Shown here: positions 17,863 through 27,120 of the stretch, piece after piece | Numbering within the stretch: the stretch's first letter is position 1 | Layout: every line of letters begins with the position of its first letter | Origin: Pseudomonas sp. Bout1 | Lineage (GTDB): Bacteria > Pseudomonadota > Gammaproteobacteria > Pseudomonadales > Pseudomonadaceae | NCBI RefSeq assembly: GCF_034314165.1 | Contig: NZ_JAVIWK010000001.1 | Location: 2,123,001 to 2,187,000, forward strand | DNA: 64,000 bases | Direction of reading: 5' to 3' | The notes under the pieces: model-generated | The model's input: only the letters and a program-made list of their open reading frames with translations | Database searches by the model: none | Told to the model about the DNA's origin: nothing | Program-made: the position numbers and the translations under genes

Positions 17863-18742
17863 AGCCTTCGAGGATGTACTCCGCCAGGCATTCGGTGATC
17901 GGTGAGGTCATTGCCGTGTTGCGCAGCAAGCGCAGGTTCATCGACGGCAGCGGCGGGAGCCCTTCTGCCGAGCCCAGTATGCGCAGGTCTTCGGTTACCA
18001 GGCTTTCCATGCTGGCCATCACCGCCAACCCGGCACCAACCACCGCCTGAATCGCCGCGCCGTTGGAGCTGTGGTACGCCAGGCGGTAGTCAAGTCCGGC
18101 CGCATCCAGCGCACCGCGGGTCCACTGGGTGCAAAAACTGTCGACGCCGGAAATCGCCAGGGGCAGCGTCTCGTGTTCATTCACGCAAAAGCAGGGTGCC
18201 GCTGCCCACACCAAGCGTTCAGTGCGCAACAACTCGCCGATTTCGTAGCCTGGTTCGCGGCTGATTACGGTCAGGGCGAGGTCCCGGCGCTGCATCAACA
18301 CCACTGACGACTCGCAGTGCATTTCAATCTGGATCAGCGGGTATGCCTTGGAAAAGCGCTTGAGGATGCCCGGCAGAAAACGCATCACGTAATCGTCTGG
18401 GGTGCCGATGCGCACCAGCCCCACCATATGCGGCTCGCGCAGGGTGTTGAACACCTCGCTGTGCAGCTTCAGGATCCTGCGGGCATAGCCCAACAGCACT
18501 TGGCCTTCGGGCGTCAACCGCACCTGGCGGCCATCGCGCTCGAACAGCTTGCGCTGCAACACGTCTTCTTCGAGGCGTTTCATTTGCATGCTCACCGCCG
18601 ACTGGGTGCGGTTGACCTGCTCGCCGGCACGGGTAAAACCACCCTGGTCGGCGATGGCGACGAAGGTGCGCAGCACTTCAGTGTCGATACTCGGGTAGCT
18701 GGACAATCGATCAATCTCCGAGATGTATGGCATAAGAAACAT
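17852..18742 (-). CDS. LysR-family transcriptional regulator
   Basis: A LysR regulator of 296 residues (293 if the ATG at 18733 is used). Helix-turn-helix at about residues 18-77 (VLRTFVAIADQGGFTRAGEQVNRTQSAVSMQMKRLE), then an effector domain starting GLVRIGTPDDYVMRFLP. The sequence resembles the LysR group that includes LrhA/HexA-type regulators in its RTQSAVSMQMKRLE segment. Neither possible start has a strong ribosome site. It is divergent from the small DUF1127 gene, with a 58-bp gap that must hold both promoters. Confidence 0.87.
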   Translation of the reverse strand: MFLMPYISEIDRLSSYPSIDTEVLRTFVAIADQGGFTRAGEQVNRTQSAVSMQMKRLEEDVLQRKLFERDGRQVRLTPEGQVLLGYARRILKLHSEVFNTLREPHMVGLVRIGTPDDYVMRFLPGILKRFSKAYPLIQIEMHCESSVVLMQRRDLALTVISREPGYEIGELLRTERLVWAAAPCFCVNEHETLPLAISGVDSFCTQWTRGALDAAGLDYRLAYHSSNGAAIQAVVGAGLAVMASMESLVTEDLRILGSAEGLPPLPSMNLRLLRNTAMTSPITECLAEYILEGFKL

Positions 18743-18800
18743 TCGTTGGATTGATCATAGCCCCAGGTACAGACTTCAGTCATCCCCACTGGAGGGCAAG

Positions 18801-19010
18801 ATGATGAAAGGTCAAAGAGGCTTTGTACTGATGGCGACGCGGCCGTTTTCCGGGCTGTTTCAATGGGGTTTCCGTTGGCTTGCCATGCACCGTGAACGGC
18901 AACTGTTGATGAGCATGAGCGATGAGGCGCTCAAAGACATCGGGCTCAACCGTGGCGATGTCGAGCAGGAAGCCCGCCTGCATTTTTGGGAAGACCCGCT
19001 GCGAAAATGA
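18801..19010 (+). CDS. DUF1127 small protein
   Basis: A 69-residue protein ending in the DUF1127 motif: RQLLMSMSDEALKDIGLNRGDVEQEARLHFW (about residues 33-63). These small arginine-rich proteins are common next to LysR genes; some family members influence RNA turnover or phosphate and carbon metabolism, but none of this is shown here. GGAGGG lies 4 bases before the ATG. Located 46 bp upstream of ycaQ-like gene on the same strand. Confidence 0.85.
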   Translation: MMKGQRGFVLMATRPFSGLFQWGFRWLAMHRERQLLMSMSDEALKDIGLNRGDVEQEARLHFWEDPLRK

Positions 19011-19055
19011 CTCGGGATGCAGTAGGGTGGTTCGCGAGCACACAAGGAGATGCAC

Positions 19056-20285
19056 ATGCCCGCACAATTGTCCTTTTCCCTCAAGCAGGCGCGACGCCTG
19101 GCGCTGGCGGCCCAGGGTTTTTCCGGGCGCCAGCCGCCTGCGTTGATCAAGGCCGCACAGGTCAATCGCCTGGTTGAGCGTTTGGGTGTGTTGCAGATTG
19201 ATTCGGTAAATGCGGTGGTGCGCTCGCACTACCTGCCGCTGTTTTCCCGCCTGGGTAATTACTCCCCGTTGATTCTTGAACAGGCTGCCTGGAGCTCGGG
19301 CCGGCGGCGGTCGCTGTTCGAGTATTGGGGGCACGAGGCTTCGTTGCTGCCGATGGCGCTGTACCCATTGATGCGCTGGCGCATGGAGCGGGCGGCTCAG
19401 GGGCAGGGCATCTATCAGCAAATGGCGCGGTTTGGTCGCGAGCAGCAGGCTACCATCGCGCGGGTGCTGGGCATCGTCGAGCAACAGGGCGCCGTGGGCG
19501 CGGGCAGTTTGTCGACCCGCGAGGAGCGCGCCGGCCCGTGGTGGGATTGGAGTGATGAAAAGCATGCGCTGGAATGGTTGTTCGCCGCAGGCTTGGTGAC
19601 CGTCGCCGGGCGGCGCGGTTTTGAGCGGTTGTATGACTTGCCGGAGCGGGTGATCCCGGCTGACATTCTGCAGCAAACACCTTTGCGCGAGGCCGAGGCG
19701 CAACGCGGCTTGCTGTTGCACAGCGCCACGGCGTTGGGGGTGGGCACCGAAAAAGACCTGCGCGATTACTTTCGCCTGGACCCGGCCGACAGCCGGGCGC
19801 GCCTGGCGGAGTTGGTCGAGGACGGGCAATTGATAGCGTGCGAAGTGCAGGGCTGGAAGCAGCCGGCTTATTGCCTGCCCGAGCCGAAAATCCCGCGCAA
19901 GGTGCCGGCCAGTGCGTTGTTATCGCCTTTTGATTCACTGATCTGGGAGCGCAGCCGTACCGAGCGGTTGTTCGATTTCCGCTACCGTCTGGAGATCTAC
20001 ACGCCCCAGCACAAGCGGGTGTACGGCTATTACGTACTGCCGTTCCTGCACAATGAGCGGATCGCGGCGCGGGTGGATTTACGCGCGGAGCGGGCGGCAG
20101 GGCGGCTGGCGGTGCATGCAGTTCACGAGGAAGAGCCGGGGCTGGACGAGGAGGGTATGCGGGCGCTGGCCCTGAATCTGCGGCAGATGGCCGACTGGCT
20201 CGGGCTTGAGCAGATACAGCTCAATTGCCAGCGGGCCAGTGCGGCGCGGTTGCGGGTGGCGCTCTTAGCGCTTGACCTGTTTTAG
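19056..20285 (+). CDS. Winged-helix DNA glycosylase, YcaQ/AlkX type
   Basis: A 409-residue member of the HTH_42 superfamily (YcaQ, AlkZ), DNA glycosylases that unhook interstrand cross-links and remove alkylated purines. The catalytic QxD motif is present as LQIDSV (Gln47-Ile-Asp49), followed by [12 protein letters not shown]. The C-terminal winged-helix and beta domain includes [28 protein letters not shown], a family hallmark. The ATG at 19056 is 6 bases after AAGGAG. Its 3' end overlaps the convergent class II DAHP synthase gene by 21 bases. Confidence 0.87.
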   Translation: MPAQLSFSLKQARRLALAAQGFSGRQPPALIKAAQVNRLVERLGVLQIDSVNAVVRSHYLPLFSRLGNYSPLILEQAAWSSGRRRSLFEYWGHEASLLPMALYPLMRWRMERAAQGQGIYQQMARFGREQQATIARVLGIVEQQGAVGAGSLSTREERAGPWWDWSDEKHALEWLFAAGLVTVAGRRGFERLYDLPERVIPADILQQTPLREAEAQRGLLLHSATALGVGTEKDLRDYFRLDPADSRARLAELVEDGQLIACEVQGWKQPAYCLPEPKIPRKVPASALLSPFDSLIWERSRTERLFDFRYRLEIYTPQHKRVYGYYVLPFLHNERIAARVDLRAERAAGRLAVHAVHEEEPGLDEEGMRALALNLRQMADWLGLEQIQLNCQRASAARLRVALLALDLF

Positions 20286-21611
20286 CGTCTCGGCAATCAG
20301 GAACGCCAATTCCAGCGACTGATCGGCATTCATCCGTGGGTCACAGTGGGTGTGGTAGCGGTCCGACAGGCCATCCTCGGTAATCGGCCGTGCGCCGCCG
20401 ATGCACTCGGTGACGTTCTGCCCGGTCATCTCGATATGAATCCCGCCGGCGTAAGTGCCTTCGGCTTCATGCACCTGGAAGAATTCCTTCACCTCGCTGA
20501 GGATCTGCGCGAAGTCCCGGGTTTTGTAGCCGCTGCTGGCCTTGATGGTGTTGCCGTGCATCGGGTCGGAACTCCACAGCACCTGCTTGCCTTCACGCTG
20601 TACCGCGCGAATCAGGTTCGGCAGATGGTCGCCAACCTTGTTCGCACCCATGCGCGCAATCAGGTTCAGGCGGCCGGGGTCGTTGTCCGGGTTGAGGATA
20701 TCGATCAGGCGGATCAGGTCGTCGGGGTTCATGCTTGGGCCAACCTTGACCCCGATCGGGTTGTTGACCCCGCGCAGGAATTCGACGTGGGCACCGTCCA
20801 GCTGGCGGGTGCGATCACCGATCCACAGCATGTGCGCCGAGCAGTCGTAGTAGTCGTTGGTCAGGCTGTCGCGGCGTACGAACGCTTGTTCGTAGTTGAG
20901 CAGCAGCGCCTCGTGAGCGGTGAAAAAGCTGGTCTCGCGCAATTGCGGCGAGCTGTCCATGCCGCAGGCGCGCATGAAGGCCAGGGTTTCATCGATACGG
21001 TCAGCCAACTGGCTGTATTTCTCGGCCAGGGCCGAGTTGGCGATAAAGTCCAGGTTCCACTTGTGCACCTGGTGCAGGTCGGCAAAACCGCCCTGGGCAA
21101 ATGCCCGCAGCAGGTTCAGTGTGGCGGTGGACTGGTGGTAGGACTGCAGCAGGCGGTCGGGGTCGGGCACGCGGCTTTTTTCATCGAAGCCAATGCCGTT
21201 GACGATATCTCCGCGGTAGGCGGGCAGGGTGATGCCGTCGATGGTTTCATCGTTGGACGAGCGCGGCTTGGCGAACTGGCCGGCCATGCGGCCGACCTTG
21301 ACCACCGGGCAACCGGCGGCGAAGGTCATCACGATCGCCATCTGCAGCAGCACCTTGAAGGTGTCGCGGATTTTTGCCGCCGAAAACTCGGCAAAACTCT
21401 CGGCGCAATCACCGCCTTGCAACAGGAAGGCGCGACCCTGGGTGACCTCGGCAAACTGACGGCGCAACTCACGGGCTTCACCGGCAAACACCAGTGGCGG
21501 GTAACTCGCCAGGTTTTGCTCGACCTGTGACAAATGTGCAGCGTCGGGGTACTGGGGTTGTTGCTGGATCGGCAGGGCGCGCCAGCTGTCGGGGCTCCAG
21601 GGTTGGCTCAT
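20265..21611 (-). CDS. 3-deoxy-7-phosphoheptulonate synthase, class II
   Basis: A 448-residue plant/mycobacterial-type (class II) DAHP synthase catalysing the first shikimate step. Recognisable blocks are [12 protein letters not shown] (Cys-containing metal site), [41 protein letters not shown], and [15 protein letters not shown]. The start [11 protein letters not shown] at 21611 is that of homologues; one ATG immediately before it is possible. Class II enzymes are unrelated in sequence to the class I enzyme at 5377-6453. In pseudomonads such paralogues feed primary or secondary (phenazine-type) aromatic pathways; which one here is unknown. Confidence 0.95.
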   Translation of the reverse strand: MSQPWSPDSWRALPIQQQPQYPDAAHLSQVEQNLASYPPLVFAGEARELRRQFAEVTQGRAFLLQGGDCAESFAEFSAAKIRDTFKVLLQMAIVMTFAAGCPVVKVGRMAGQFAKPRSSNDETIDGITLPAYRGDIVNGIGFDEKSRVPDPDRLLQSYHQSTATLNLLRAFAQGGFADLHQVHKWNLDFIANSALAEKYSQLADRIDETLAFMRACGMDSSPQLRETSFFTAHEALLLNYEQAFVRRDSLTNDYYDCSAHMLWIGDRTRQLDGAHVEFLRGVNNPIGVKVGPSMNPDDLIRLIDILNPDNDPGRLNLIARMGANKVGDHLPNLIRAVQREGKQVLWSSDPMHGNTIKASSGYKTRDFAQILSEVKEFFQVHEAEGTYAGGIHIEMTGQNVTECIGGARPITEDGLSDRYHTHCDPRMNADQSLELAFLIAETLKQVKR

Positions 21612-21729
21612 CATGAACTCGAGTGATTTGCGGTCGGGGCGCCATGTTATCAGCAATTAGTACGTGACCTGCTGCCGCCGGTTCGCCCACAATCTCGCTT
21701 TTCCCGTTGGCACGCCGTTAGGAGTTGCA

Positions 21730-22485
21730 ATGTCTGAGGAGCGCGTCGAGCGCCTGCTGGCCGAGGTCCATGATGACTTCGGCATGATCCGCGTGCTGGA
21801 AGTGGCTGATTATCGCTTTCTCGAATTTGGCGATGCCATTGAGCAGAGTTGTGTGTTTACGGCTGACCCGAGTTGGCTGGAGTACGACTATACCCGGGCG
21901 ATGCTGATTGGGGCGTTGTGCCATGATCAGCCGGAGAGTGCGTTGTTTCTTGGGTTGGGGGCTGGGACGTTGACCCAGGCTTGCCTGAAGTTTCTGCCTC
22001 TGGAAGACGTTGAGGCCATCGAGCTGCGGCCTGATGTGCCGCGCCTGGCTATCGAGTTTTTGGGGTTGGATGATGATCCTCGGCTGTATATCCGTGTCGG
22101 GGATGCGCTGGAGTTGCTGCCCACTGCTGAGTCGGCGGATTTGATTTTTGTTGATTTGTATACCGATGTGGGGCCGGGGGTTGGGCATTTGGCCTGGAAG
22201 TTCCTGGAGAACTGCCAGAAGAAGCTGAATCCTGGGGGGTGGCTGGTGATTAATCAGTGGGCTACGGATGATGGTAAACCGCTGGGGGCGGCGTTGTTGC
22301 GTGGGTTGTATCATCGGCACTACTGGGAGTTGCCGGTGAAGGAGGGGAATGTGATTCTTTTGGTGCCGGCGGATTTGGACCAGGCTTTGGATATGCCTGC
22401 GTTGTCTGCACGGGCTGAGGGGTTGGCGCCGCGGCTGGGGTATTCGCTGCAGGCGTTGATCAAGGCGATTCGGGCTGCTACTTAG
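21730..22485 (+). CDS. Spermidine-synthase-like SAM-binding protein
   Basis: A 251-residue Rossmann-fold protein of the spermine/spermidine synthase superfamily without the amine-binding N-terminal extension. SAM-type motif ALFLGLGAGTLTQACLKFLP (about residues 77-96), acidic strand-2 loop VEAIELRPDV, and DLIFVDLYTDVGPG (about 138-151) support a methyltransferase or aminopropyltransferase fold. Function is unknown. GGAG precedes the ATG by 5 bases. Codon use is unlike its neighbours: from about 21900 it is full of TTG, GGG, GAT and TTT codons. Confidence 0.78.
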   Translation: MSEERVERLLAEVHDDFGMIRVLEVADYRFLEFGDAIEQSCVFTADPSWLEYDYTRAMLIGALCHDQPESALFLGLGAGTLTQACLKFLPLEDVEAIELRPDVPRLAIEFLGLDDDPRLYIRVGDALELLPTAESADLIFVDLYTDVGPGVGHLAWKFLENCQKKLNPGGWLVINQWATDDGKPLGAALLRGLYHRHYWELPVKEGNVILLVPADLDQALDMPALSARAEGLAPRLGYSLQALIKAIRAAT

Positions 22486-22496
22486 GTTTTTGGAGG

Positions 22497-23278
22497 GTGT
22501 GTTTATCCGTTATTGGGGTAACGGCGGCTTATGGTTCCGCTCTTACAGCGGGTCACTTTTGAAAAGCGCAAAAGTAACCAAAACGCTCTGCCCCGCCTGT
22601 CGGCACCTCGCCTAGGCTCGGTGTGCCCTCACTCCGGAATTGCTCCGCGGGCCGCCGCGACGGCCCGTCCCTGGCCCGTCGCGGCTAAACCGGCGTCCTG
22701 CCGGTTTACCCGCTCCTCAATCCCTGCGTTCGGCCTCGGGCTGAATGGGGCAGTCAGATCAAGATCACAAGCAAGATCAAGTGCACGGCGGCCTGAAAGC
22801 CGACCTGAGTGTTAAAAGCCAGGGCAAAAGCTGTAGGAGCTGGCTTGCCGGCGATGCAGGCGACTCGGTTTTTCAGATACACCGCGGCGATGCCATCGCA
22901 GGCAAGCCAGCTCCTACATTGGAACCGTGCCCGCTTTAGCTTTTGATCTGGCTTTTAACACTCAAGCCGGCCTGTAGGCCGCTGTGTTCTTGATCTGCTT
23001 GTGATCTTGATCTTAGGCGCCCCGTCAACCACGCTGGCCGAACGCAGGTATTACGGAGCGGGTAAACCGGCAGGACGCCGGTTTAGCCGCGACGGGCCAG
23101 GGACGGGCCGTCGCGGCGGCCCGCGGAGTAATGCCGGAGTGAGGGCACACCGAGCCCAAGCGAGGTGCCGAGTGGTGGGGCAAGAGCCTTTTGGTTACTT
23201 TTGGGCTCCTTTCAAAAGTGACCCGCCGTAAGGGCGGAACCCATACAAGCCATCACCCAAATAACGGATATGTACCCG
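22497..23278. repeat. Nested palindromic element of about 780 bp
   Basis: Three inverted repeats lie one inside another. The outer arms (about 22497-22715 and 23055-23278) share GTCACTTTTGAAAAG... against CTTTTCAAAAGTGAC-type sequence and the block GGTAAACCGGCAGGACGCCGG / CCGGCGTCCTGCCGGTTTACC. The middle arms are GATCAAGATCACAAGCAAGATCA (about 22757-22780) against TGATCTGCTTGTGATCTTGATC (about 22990-23012), with TGAGTGTTAAAAGCC against GGCTTTTAACACTCA. The centre is a REP doublet. No convincing gene lies within. Confidence 0.88.
22832..22919. repeat. REP doublet at the centre of the large palindrome
   Basis: TGTAGGAGCTGGCTTGCCGGCGATG mirrored by CATCGCAGGCAAGCCAGCTCCTACA. It is of the GGAGCTGGCTTGCC class, the commonest REP class in this window. 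Confidence 0.9.
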
Positions 23279-23293
23279 CCCTCAAGCCCCCCA

Positions 23294-24085
23294 TCAACAG
23301 CCTTTAAACACCCCGGGCCGCTTCTCGACCATCGCCCGTACACCCTCCTTGGCATCTTCACTGTTCAGCAGTTTCTCCACCAACACAGGCAACCCGGCCG
23401 CCGCCGCTGTCTCGCCCTCCATCCGCGCCTGGCGTGCTGACATCAGCGTGGCCTGCACCCCCAACGGCGCCTGCTGCGCAATGCGGTTTGCCAAGGCCAC
23501 CGCCCGAGGCAGCAAATCCTCGCTGGCCATCACCTCCTGCACCAACCCCAACCGCAGCGCCTCATGGGCATCAAACTCATCCCCAGTGAGCAACCAGCGC
23601 ATGGCATTCCCCCACCCGGCAATCTGATGAAAACGCAACGTCGCGCCCCCAAAAGGAAAGATCCCACGCTGCACTTCCATCTGCGCAAAACGAGTATTAC
23701 TGGCACACAGATTGATATCCGCCGCCAGCATCAGCTCGATACCAATCGTCAGGCAGTACCCCTGGGCCGCAACGATCACCGGTTTACTCACCCGGGGCCC
23801 GGCGAAAACACCCCACGGATCACAGCCACCCAACGGCGGCTGCCAGCCCTGCGCCATGGTTGGCCCCACATTGGCCAGGTCCAGCCCTGCGGTAAAATGA
23901 TCGCCATGCCCGAAGACAATGGCCACCCGCGCCTCTTCATTGCGATCAAATTCGCCATACGCCAGGCTCAACTCATTGAGCAACTCGAGGTCGAACGCAT
24001 TGCGCTTGGCCACGCGATCCAGGCCCAGCAACAGGATATGGCCCTGCTGTTCACGGCTGACGCGGCTGCTGGTGGCTTGGTTCAT
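23294..24085 (-). CDS. Enoyl-CoA hydratase/isomerase (crotonase) family protein
   Basis: A 263-residue crotonase-fold enzyme. The first oxyanion-hole segment is GHGDHFTAGLDLANV (about 59-73) and the second is AAQGYCLTIGIELMLAAD (about 108-125). Position-specific acidic residues of the hydratase pair are not both evident; the sequence around MEVQRGIFPFGGATLRF has Glu-Val-Gln-Arg like many family members. The reaction cannot be fixed from sequence. The ATG at 24085 is preferred to an upstream one that adds seven residues. It lies divergent from the deaD-like helicase gene. Confidence 0.85.
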   Translation of the reverse strand: MNQATSSRVSREQQGHILLLGLDRVAKRNAFDLELLNELSLAYGEFDRNEEARVAIVFGHGDHFTAGLDLANVGPTMAQGWQPPLGGCDPWGVFAGPRVSKPVIVAAQGYCLTIGIELMLAADINLCASNTRFAQMEVQRGIFPFGGATLRFHQIAGWGNAMRWLLTGDEFDAHEALRLGLVQEVMASEDLLPRAVALANRIAQQAPLGVQATLMSARQARMEGETAAAAGLPVLVEKLLNSEDAKEGVRAMVEKRPGVFKGC

Positions 24086-24282
24086 GGGGTGTGCCCTCGG
24101 GCGCAAAATGAGGTTTCGGACCGAAGGGCCCGCTGTAAAGGGTGAACCGTTTAAGCGTCATGACCAACAGGGCCGGGCCTTTGAAAAATAGACCCTGCTG
24201 CCTGGATGCGCAAAGCCTTTGACGCAGAGCAGTTCCCCTGTGGTTTTCGATAAAAAAAGCTCCCTTTTTCAGCGATTTCCGG

Positions 24283-24508
24283 TATAGTGCGCGCCGGCCT
24301 TTAACCGGGCCGCGTTTAGGTAGCGCAATTCCCCGAAGTCAGCTTCGGCTGCTCGTCCGCACAGCGGACTCTTCCTTGACGAATCTTTTTCATTCATTCG
24401 TTTTCGCAAATCCCCGCCGACAAAGCAGCCAGGGCGACTCTTGAGTCTCAACACGGCATGCGCAGCTTTGGAGCATGGGTCTTTGCGGATGCACTTAGAG
24501 GCAGACCC
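24283..24508 (+). promoter_or_regulatory. Promoter -10 and long 5' leader of the DEAD-box helicase gene
   Basis: TATAGT at 24283-24288 followed by GCGCGCC is a good -10 with a GC-rich discriminator; the -35 is poor. Transcription from here gives a leader of about 215 nt containing G/C-rich inverted repeats such as GCCGGCCTTTAACCGGGC and AGTCAGCTTCGGCTGCT. Cold-shock helicase genes in other bacteria also have long regulated leaders. AGAGG lies near the start codon. Confidence 0.5.
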
Positions 24509-26182
24509 ATGACCCAGGAAACCGGCGGCTTCGCCGCTTTTAATCTTAACCCGAATATTCTTGCTGCCGTCATCGCGACTGGCTACGAAGAACCTTCGGC
24601 TATTCAGCAGCAATCGATCCCGATCATCATGGCCGGCCAAGACATGATTGGCCAAGCGCAAACCGGTACCGGTAAAACCGCCGCGTTCGCCCTGCCAATC
24701 CTGCACTGTATCGATCCTGCCAAGCGCGAGCCGCAAGCCCTGATCCTGGCGCCAACCCGTGAGTTGGCGCTGCAAGTAGCAACCGCTTTCGAAACCTACG
24801 CCAAGCAAATGCCGGGCGTTACCGTTGTGGCCGTTTACGGCGGCGCGCCTATGGGCCCACAACTGAAAGCAATCCGTAACGGCGCACAGATCGTTGTCGC
24901 CACTCCGGGCCGTCTGTGCGACCACCTGCGTCGCGACGAAAAAGTGCTGTCGACCGTGAACCACCTGGTTCTGGACGAAGCTGACGAAATGCTCAAGCTG
25001 GGCTTCATGGACGACCTGGAAGTCATCTTCAAGGCGCTGCCAGCAACCCGTCAGACCGTACTGTTCTCGGCTACCCTGCCACAGTCGATCCGTGCCATTG
25101 CCGAACGCCATCTGCGCGATCCGCAACACGTGAAGATCCAGACCAAGACTCAGACCGTTACCGCGATCGAACAGGCTCACCTGTTGGTTCACGCTGACCA
25201 GAAGACCTCGGCTGTATTGAGCCTGCTGGAAGTCGAAGACTTCGACGCCCTGATCATGTTCGTGCGCACCAAGCAAGCGACCCTGGACCTGGCCAGTGCC
25301 CTGGAAGCCAAAGGCTACAAAGCCGCTGCGCTGAACGGTGACATTGCCCAGAACCAACGTGAGCGCGTGATCGACTCCCTCAAGGATGGCCGTCTGGACA
25401 TCGTTGTGGCGACCGACGTTGCTGCCCGTGGCCTCGACGTTCCACGTATCACCCACGTGTTCAACGTGGACATGCCTTACGATCCAGAGTCCTACGTTCA
25501 CCGTATCGGCCGTACCGGCCGTGCCGGTCGCGAAGGTCGTGCACTGCTGCTGGTGACTCCACGTGAGCGCCGCATGCTGCAAGTGATCGAGCGTGTAACC
25601 GGTCAGAAAGTTGCCGAAGTCCGCCTGCCGGATGCCCAGGCTGTTCTCGATGCCCGCATCAAGAAACTGACCAACAGCCTGTCGCCGCTGGTGGCTGACG
25701 CTGAATCGACCCACGGTGATCTGCTGGACCGCCTGACTGCCGATATCGGTTGCACCCCGCGTGCCCTGGCTGCTGCCCTGCTGCGTAAGGCTACCAATGG
25801 TCAAGCCCTGACCCTGGCGGCGATCGAGAAAGAACGTCCACTGGTGCCGAACAACGCTCCGCGCGGTGATCGTCCAGAACGTACTGGCGACCGTCCAGAC
25901 CGTGGTGATCGCGAGCGTCGTGCTCCGGTTCCATTGGCTGAAGGCCGTGCTCGCTGCCGTACCGCGCTGGGCGCGCGTGATGGCATCGCCGCCAAGAACC
26001 TGCTGGGCGCTATCCTCAACGAGGGTGGCCTGGCACGTGAAGCGATCGGTCGCATCCAGGTGCGTGACAGCTTCTCCCTGGTGGAGCTGCCGGAAGATGG
26101 CCTGGAGAAACTCCTGACCAAGCTGAAGGACACTCGCGTTGCCGGTAAGCAGTTGAAGCTGCGTCGCTACCGCGAAGATTGA
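24509..26182 (+). CDS. deaD: ATP-dependent DEAD-box RNA helicase (DeaD/CsdA type)
   Basis: A 557-residue DEAD-box helicase. Motifs in order: the Q motif region GYEEPSAIQQQSIP, Walker A AQTGTGKT, PTRELALQ, TPGR, the DEAD box in LDEADEML, SAT, the second RecA domain with ARGLDV and HRIGRTGRAGR. Then a linker of about residues 435-485, an arginine/aspartate-rich stretch (RGDRPERTGDRPDRGDRERR) and a C-terminal DbpA-type RNA-binding domain. This layout matches CsdA/DeaD, which acts in ribosome assembly and mRNA decay, especially in the cold. ATG at 24509 matches homologues; an upstream in-frame ATG lies in the leader. Confidence 0.94.
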   Translation: MTQETGGFAAFNLNPNILAAVIATGYEEPSAIQQQSIPIIMAGQDMIGQAQTGTGKTAAFALPILHCIDPAKREPQALILAPTRELALQVATAFETYAKQMPGVTVVAVYGGAPMGPQLKAIRNGAQIVVATPGRLCDHLRRDEKVLSTVNHLVLDEADEMLKLGFMDDLEVIFKALPATRQTVLFSATLPQSIRAIAERHLRDPQHVKIQTKTQTVTAIEQAHLLVHADQKTSAVLSLLEVEDFDALIMFVRTKQATLDLASALEAKGYKAAALNGDIAQNQRERVIDSLKDGRLDIVVATDVAARGLDVPRITHVFNVDMPYDPESYVHRIGRTGRAGREGRALLLVTPRERRMLQVIERVTGQKVAEVRLPDAQAVLDARIKKLTNSLSPLVADAESTHGDLLDRLTADIGCTPRALAAALLRKATNGQALTLAAIEKERPLVPNNAPRGDRPERTGDRPDRGDRERRAPVPLAEGRARCRTALGARDGIAAKNLLGAILNEGGLAREAIGRIQVRDSFSLVELPEDGLEKLLTKLKDTRVAGKQLKLRRYRED

Positions 26183-26210
26183 TCCGCCTTTGGGCTGATT
26201 GATCGAACAT

Positions 26211-26243
26211 AAAAAATCCCCGACTGGTTCGGGGATTTTTTTT
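26211..26243. terminator. Bidirectional terminator
   Basis: Stem AATCCCCGA / TCGGGGATT with loop CTGGT, A-run before and T-run after. It separates the helicase gene from the convergent dioxygenase gene. Confidence 0.92.
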
Positions 26244-26251
26244 GCCTTCGA

Positions 26252-27019
26252 TCAAGCGAAGCGATAGATGTCCATGCCCAGCGCACCCATGGTGAAGCCT
26301 TGGTGGGCCGCGCTGAATTCACCGCCTGCGCCCCGGGCGAAATACAGTGGCAGCAAATGCTCATCGCTGGGATGGCTGCGCACGGCATGGGGAGCCTGGC
26401 GGCGATAGTCGTGCAGGGCGGCTTCATCGTTGGCTGCCAGTTTGCTGACCATCCAATCGCGAAAGTCCCGTGCCCAGGGCTCGATGCTTTCAGGCCCGGC
26501 GTGCCAGTCCAGTTCGCCGAGGTTATGGGTGATGCTGCCGGAACCGATCAGCAGCACGCCTTGTTCCCGCAGGCTCGCCAGTGCGTGGCCGACACGGGTT
26601 TGCAGGGCAGGGCCCATGCGGCTTGGCAGCGATACCTGCACCACCGGAATATCGGCGGCCGGGTACATCAGTGACAGGGGCACCCAGGTGCCGTGGTCGA
26701 AAGGACGCTGGTCATCAATGCGCGCCTCCAGGCCGTCCGCCTTGAGCAGCTCGACTATCTGGCCTGCCAATTGCGGGTTACCGGGCGCCGGGTACTGCAC
26801 GGCGAACAATTCCCGTGGGAAGCCGCCGAAGTCGTGCCAGGTCTCGGGTGCGGCGCTGCCGGTCACCAACAGGCCTTGGCTTTCCCAGTGCGCCGAGACC
26901 ACCACAATGGCCTTGGGCCGTGGCAGCTCCGCCGCCAGGCGCTTGAGTGCCGGGCCGCTGGCGCCTGGTTGCAGGGCGAGCATGGGCGAACCGTGGGAGA
27001 TAAACAGGCTGGGGAGCAT
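26252..27019 (-). CDS. Class III extradiol ring-cleavage dioxygenase, DODA type
   Basis: A 255-residue LigB-superfamily enzyme (DODA/YgiD group), nonheme metal-dependent dioxygenases opening catechol-type rings such as DOPA. Metal-ligand and catalytic histidines are seen in LFISHGSPM (His9), VVSAHWES (about His44), PFDHGTWVPL (about His109) and SITHNLGELDW (about His165). The substrate is unknown; YgiD relatives have been reported as zinc-dependent DOPA dioxygenases. The gene is convergent with the helicase gene and divergent from tpm, about 100 bp away across an A/T-rich gap. Confidence 0.88.
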   Translation of the reverse strand: MLPSLFISHGSPMLALQPGASGPALKRLAAELPRPKAIVVVSAHWESQGLLVTGSAAPETWHDFGGFPRELFAVQYPAPGNPQLAGQIVELLKADGLEARIDDQRPFDHGTWVPLSLMYPAADIPVVQVSLPSRMGPALQTRVGHALASLREQGVLLIGSGSITHNLGELDWHAGPESIEPWARDFRDWMVSKLAANDEAALHDYRRQAPHAVRSHPSDEHLLPLYFARGAGGEFSAAHQGFTMGALGMDIYRFA

Positions 27020-27120
27020 GAGCGGGTCCTGAGGGTTAAGATGGGGCCATCTTCAATCAGATCATTGATCTAAATCTAATATAAGTTTTAGCGCTATTTG
27101 ATCAAGTTTTAGGGTTAATC

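Noticed and set aside
22531..22815. Small frames within the 780-bp palindrome
   Set aside because: They translate the repeat arms, lack ribosome sites and differ in each arm, so coding is unlikely.
24269..25804. Minus-strand frame of 511 codons across the DEAD-box gene
   Set aside because: Antisense to a helicase with all motifs; no ribosome site or family resemblance.
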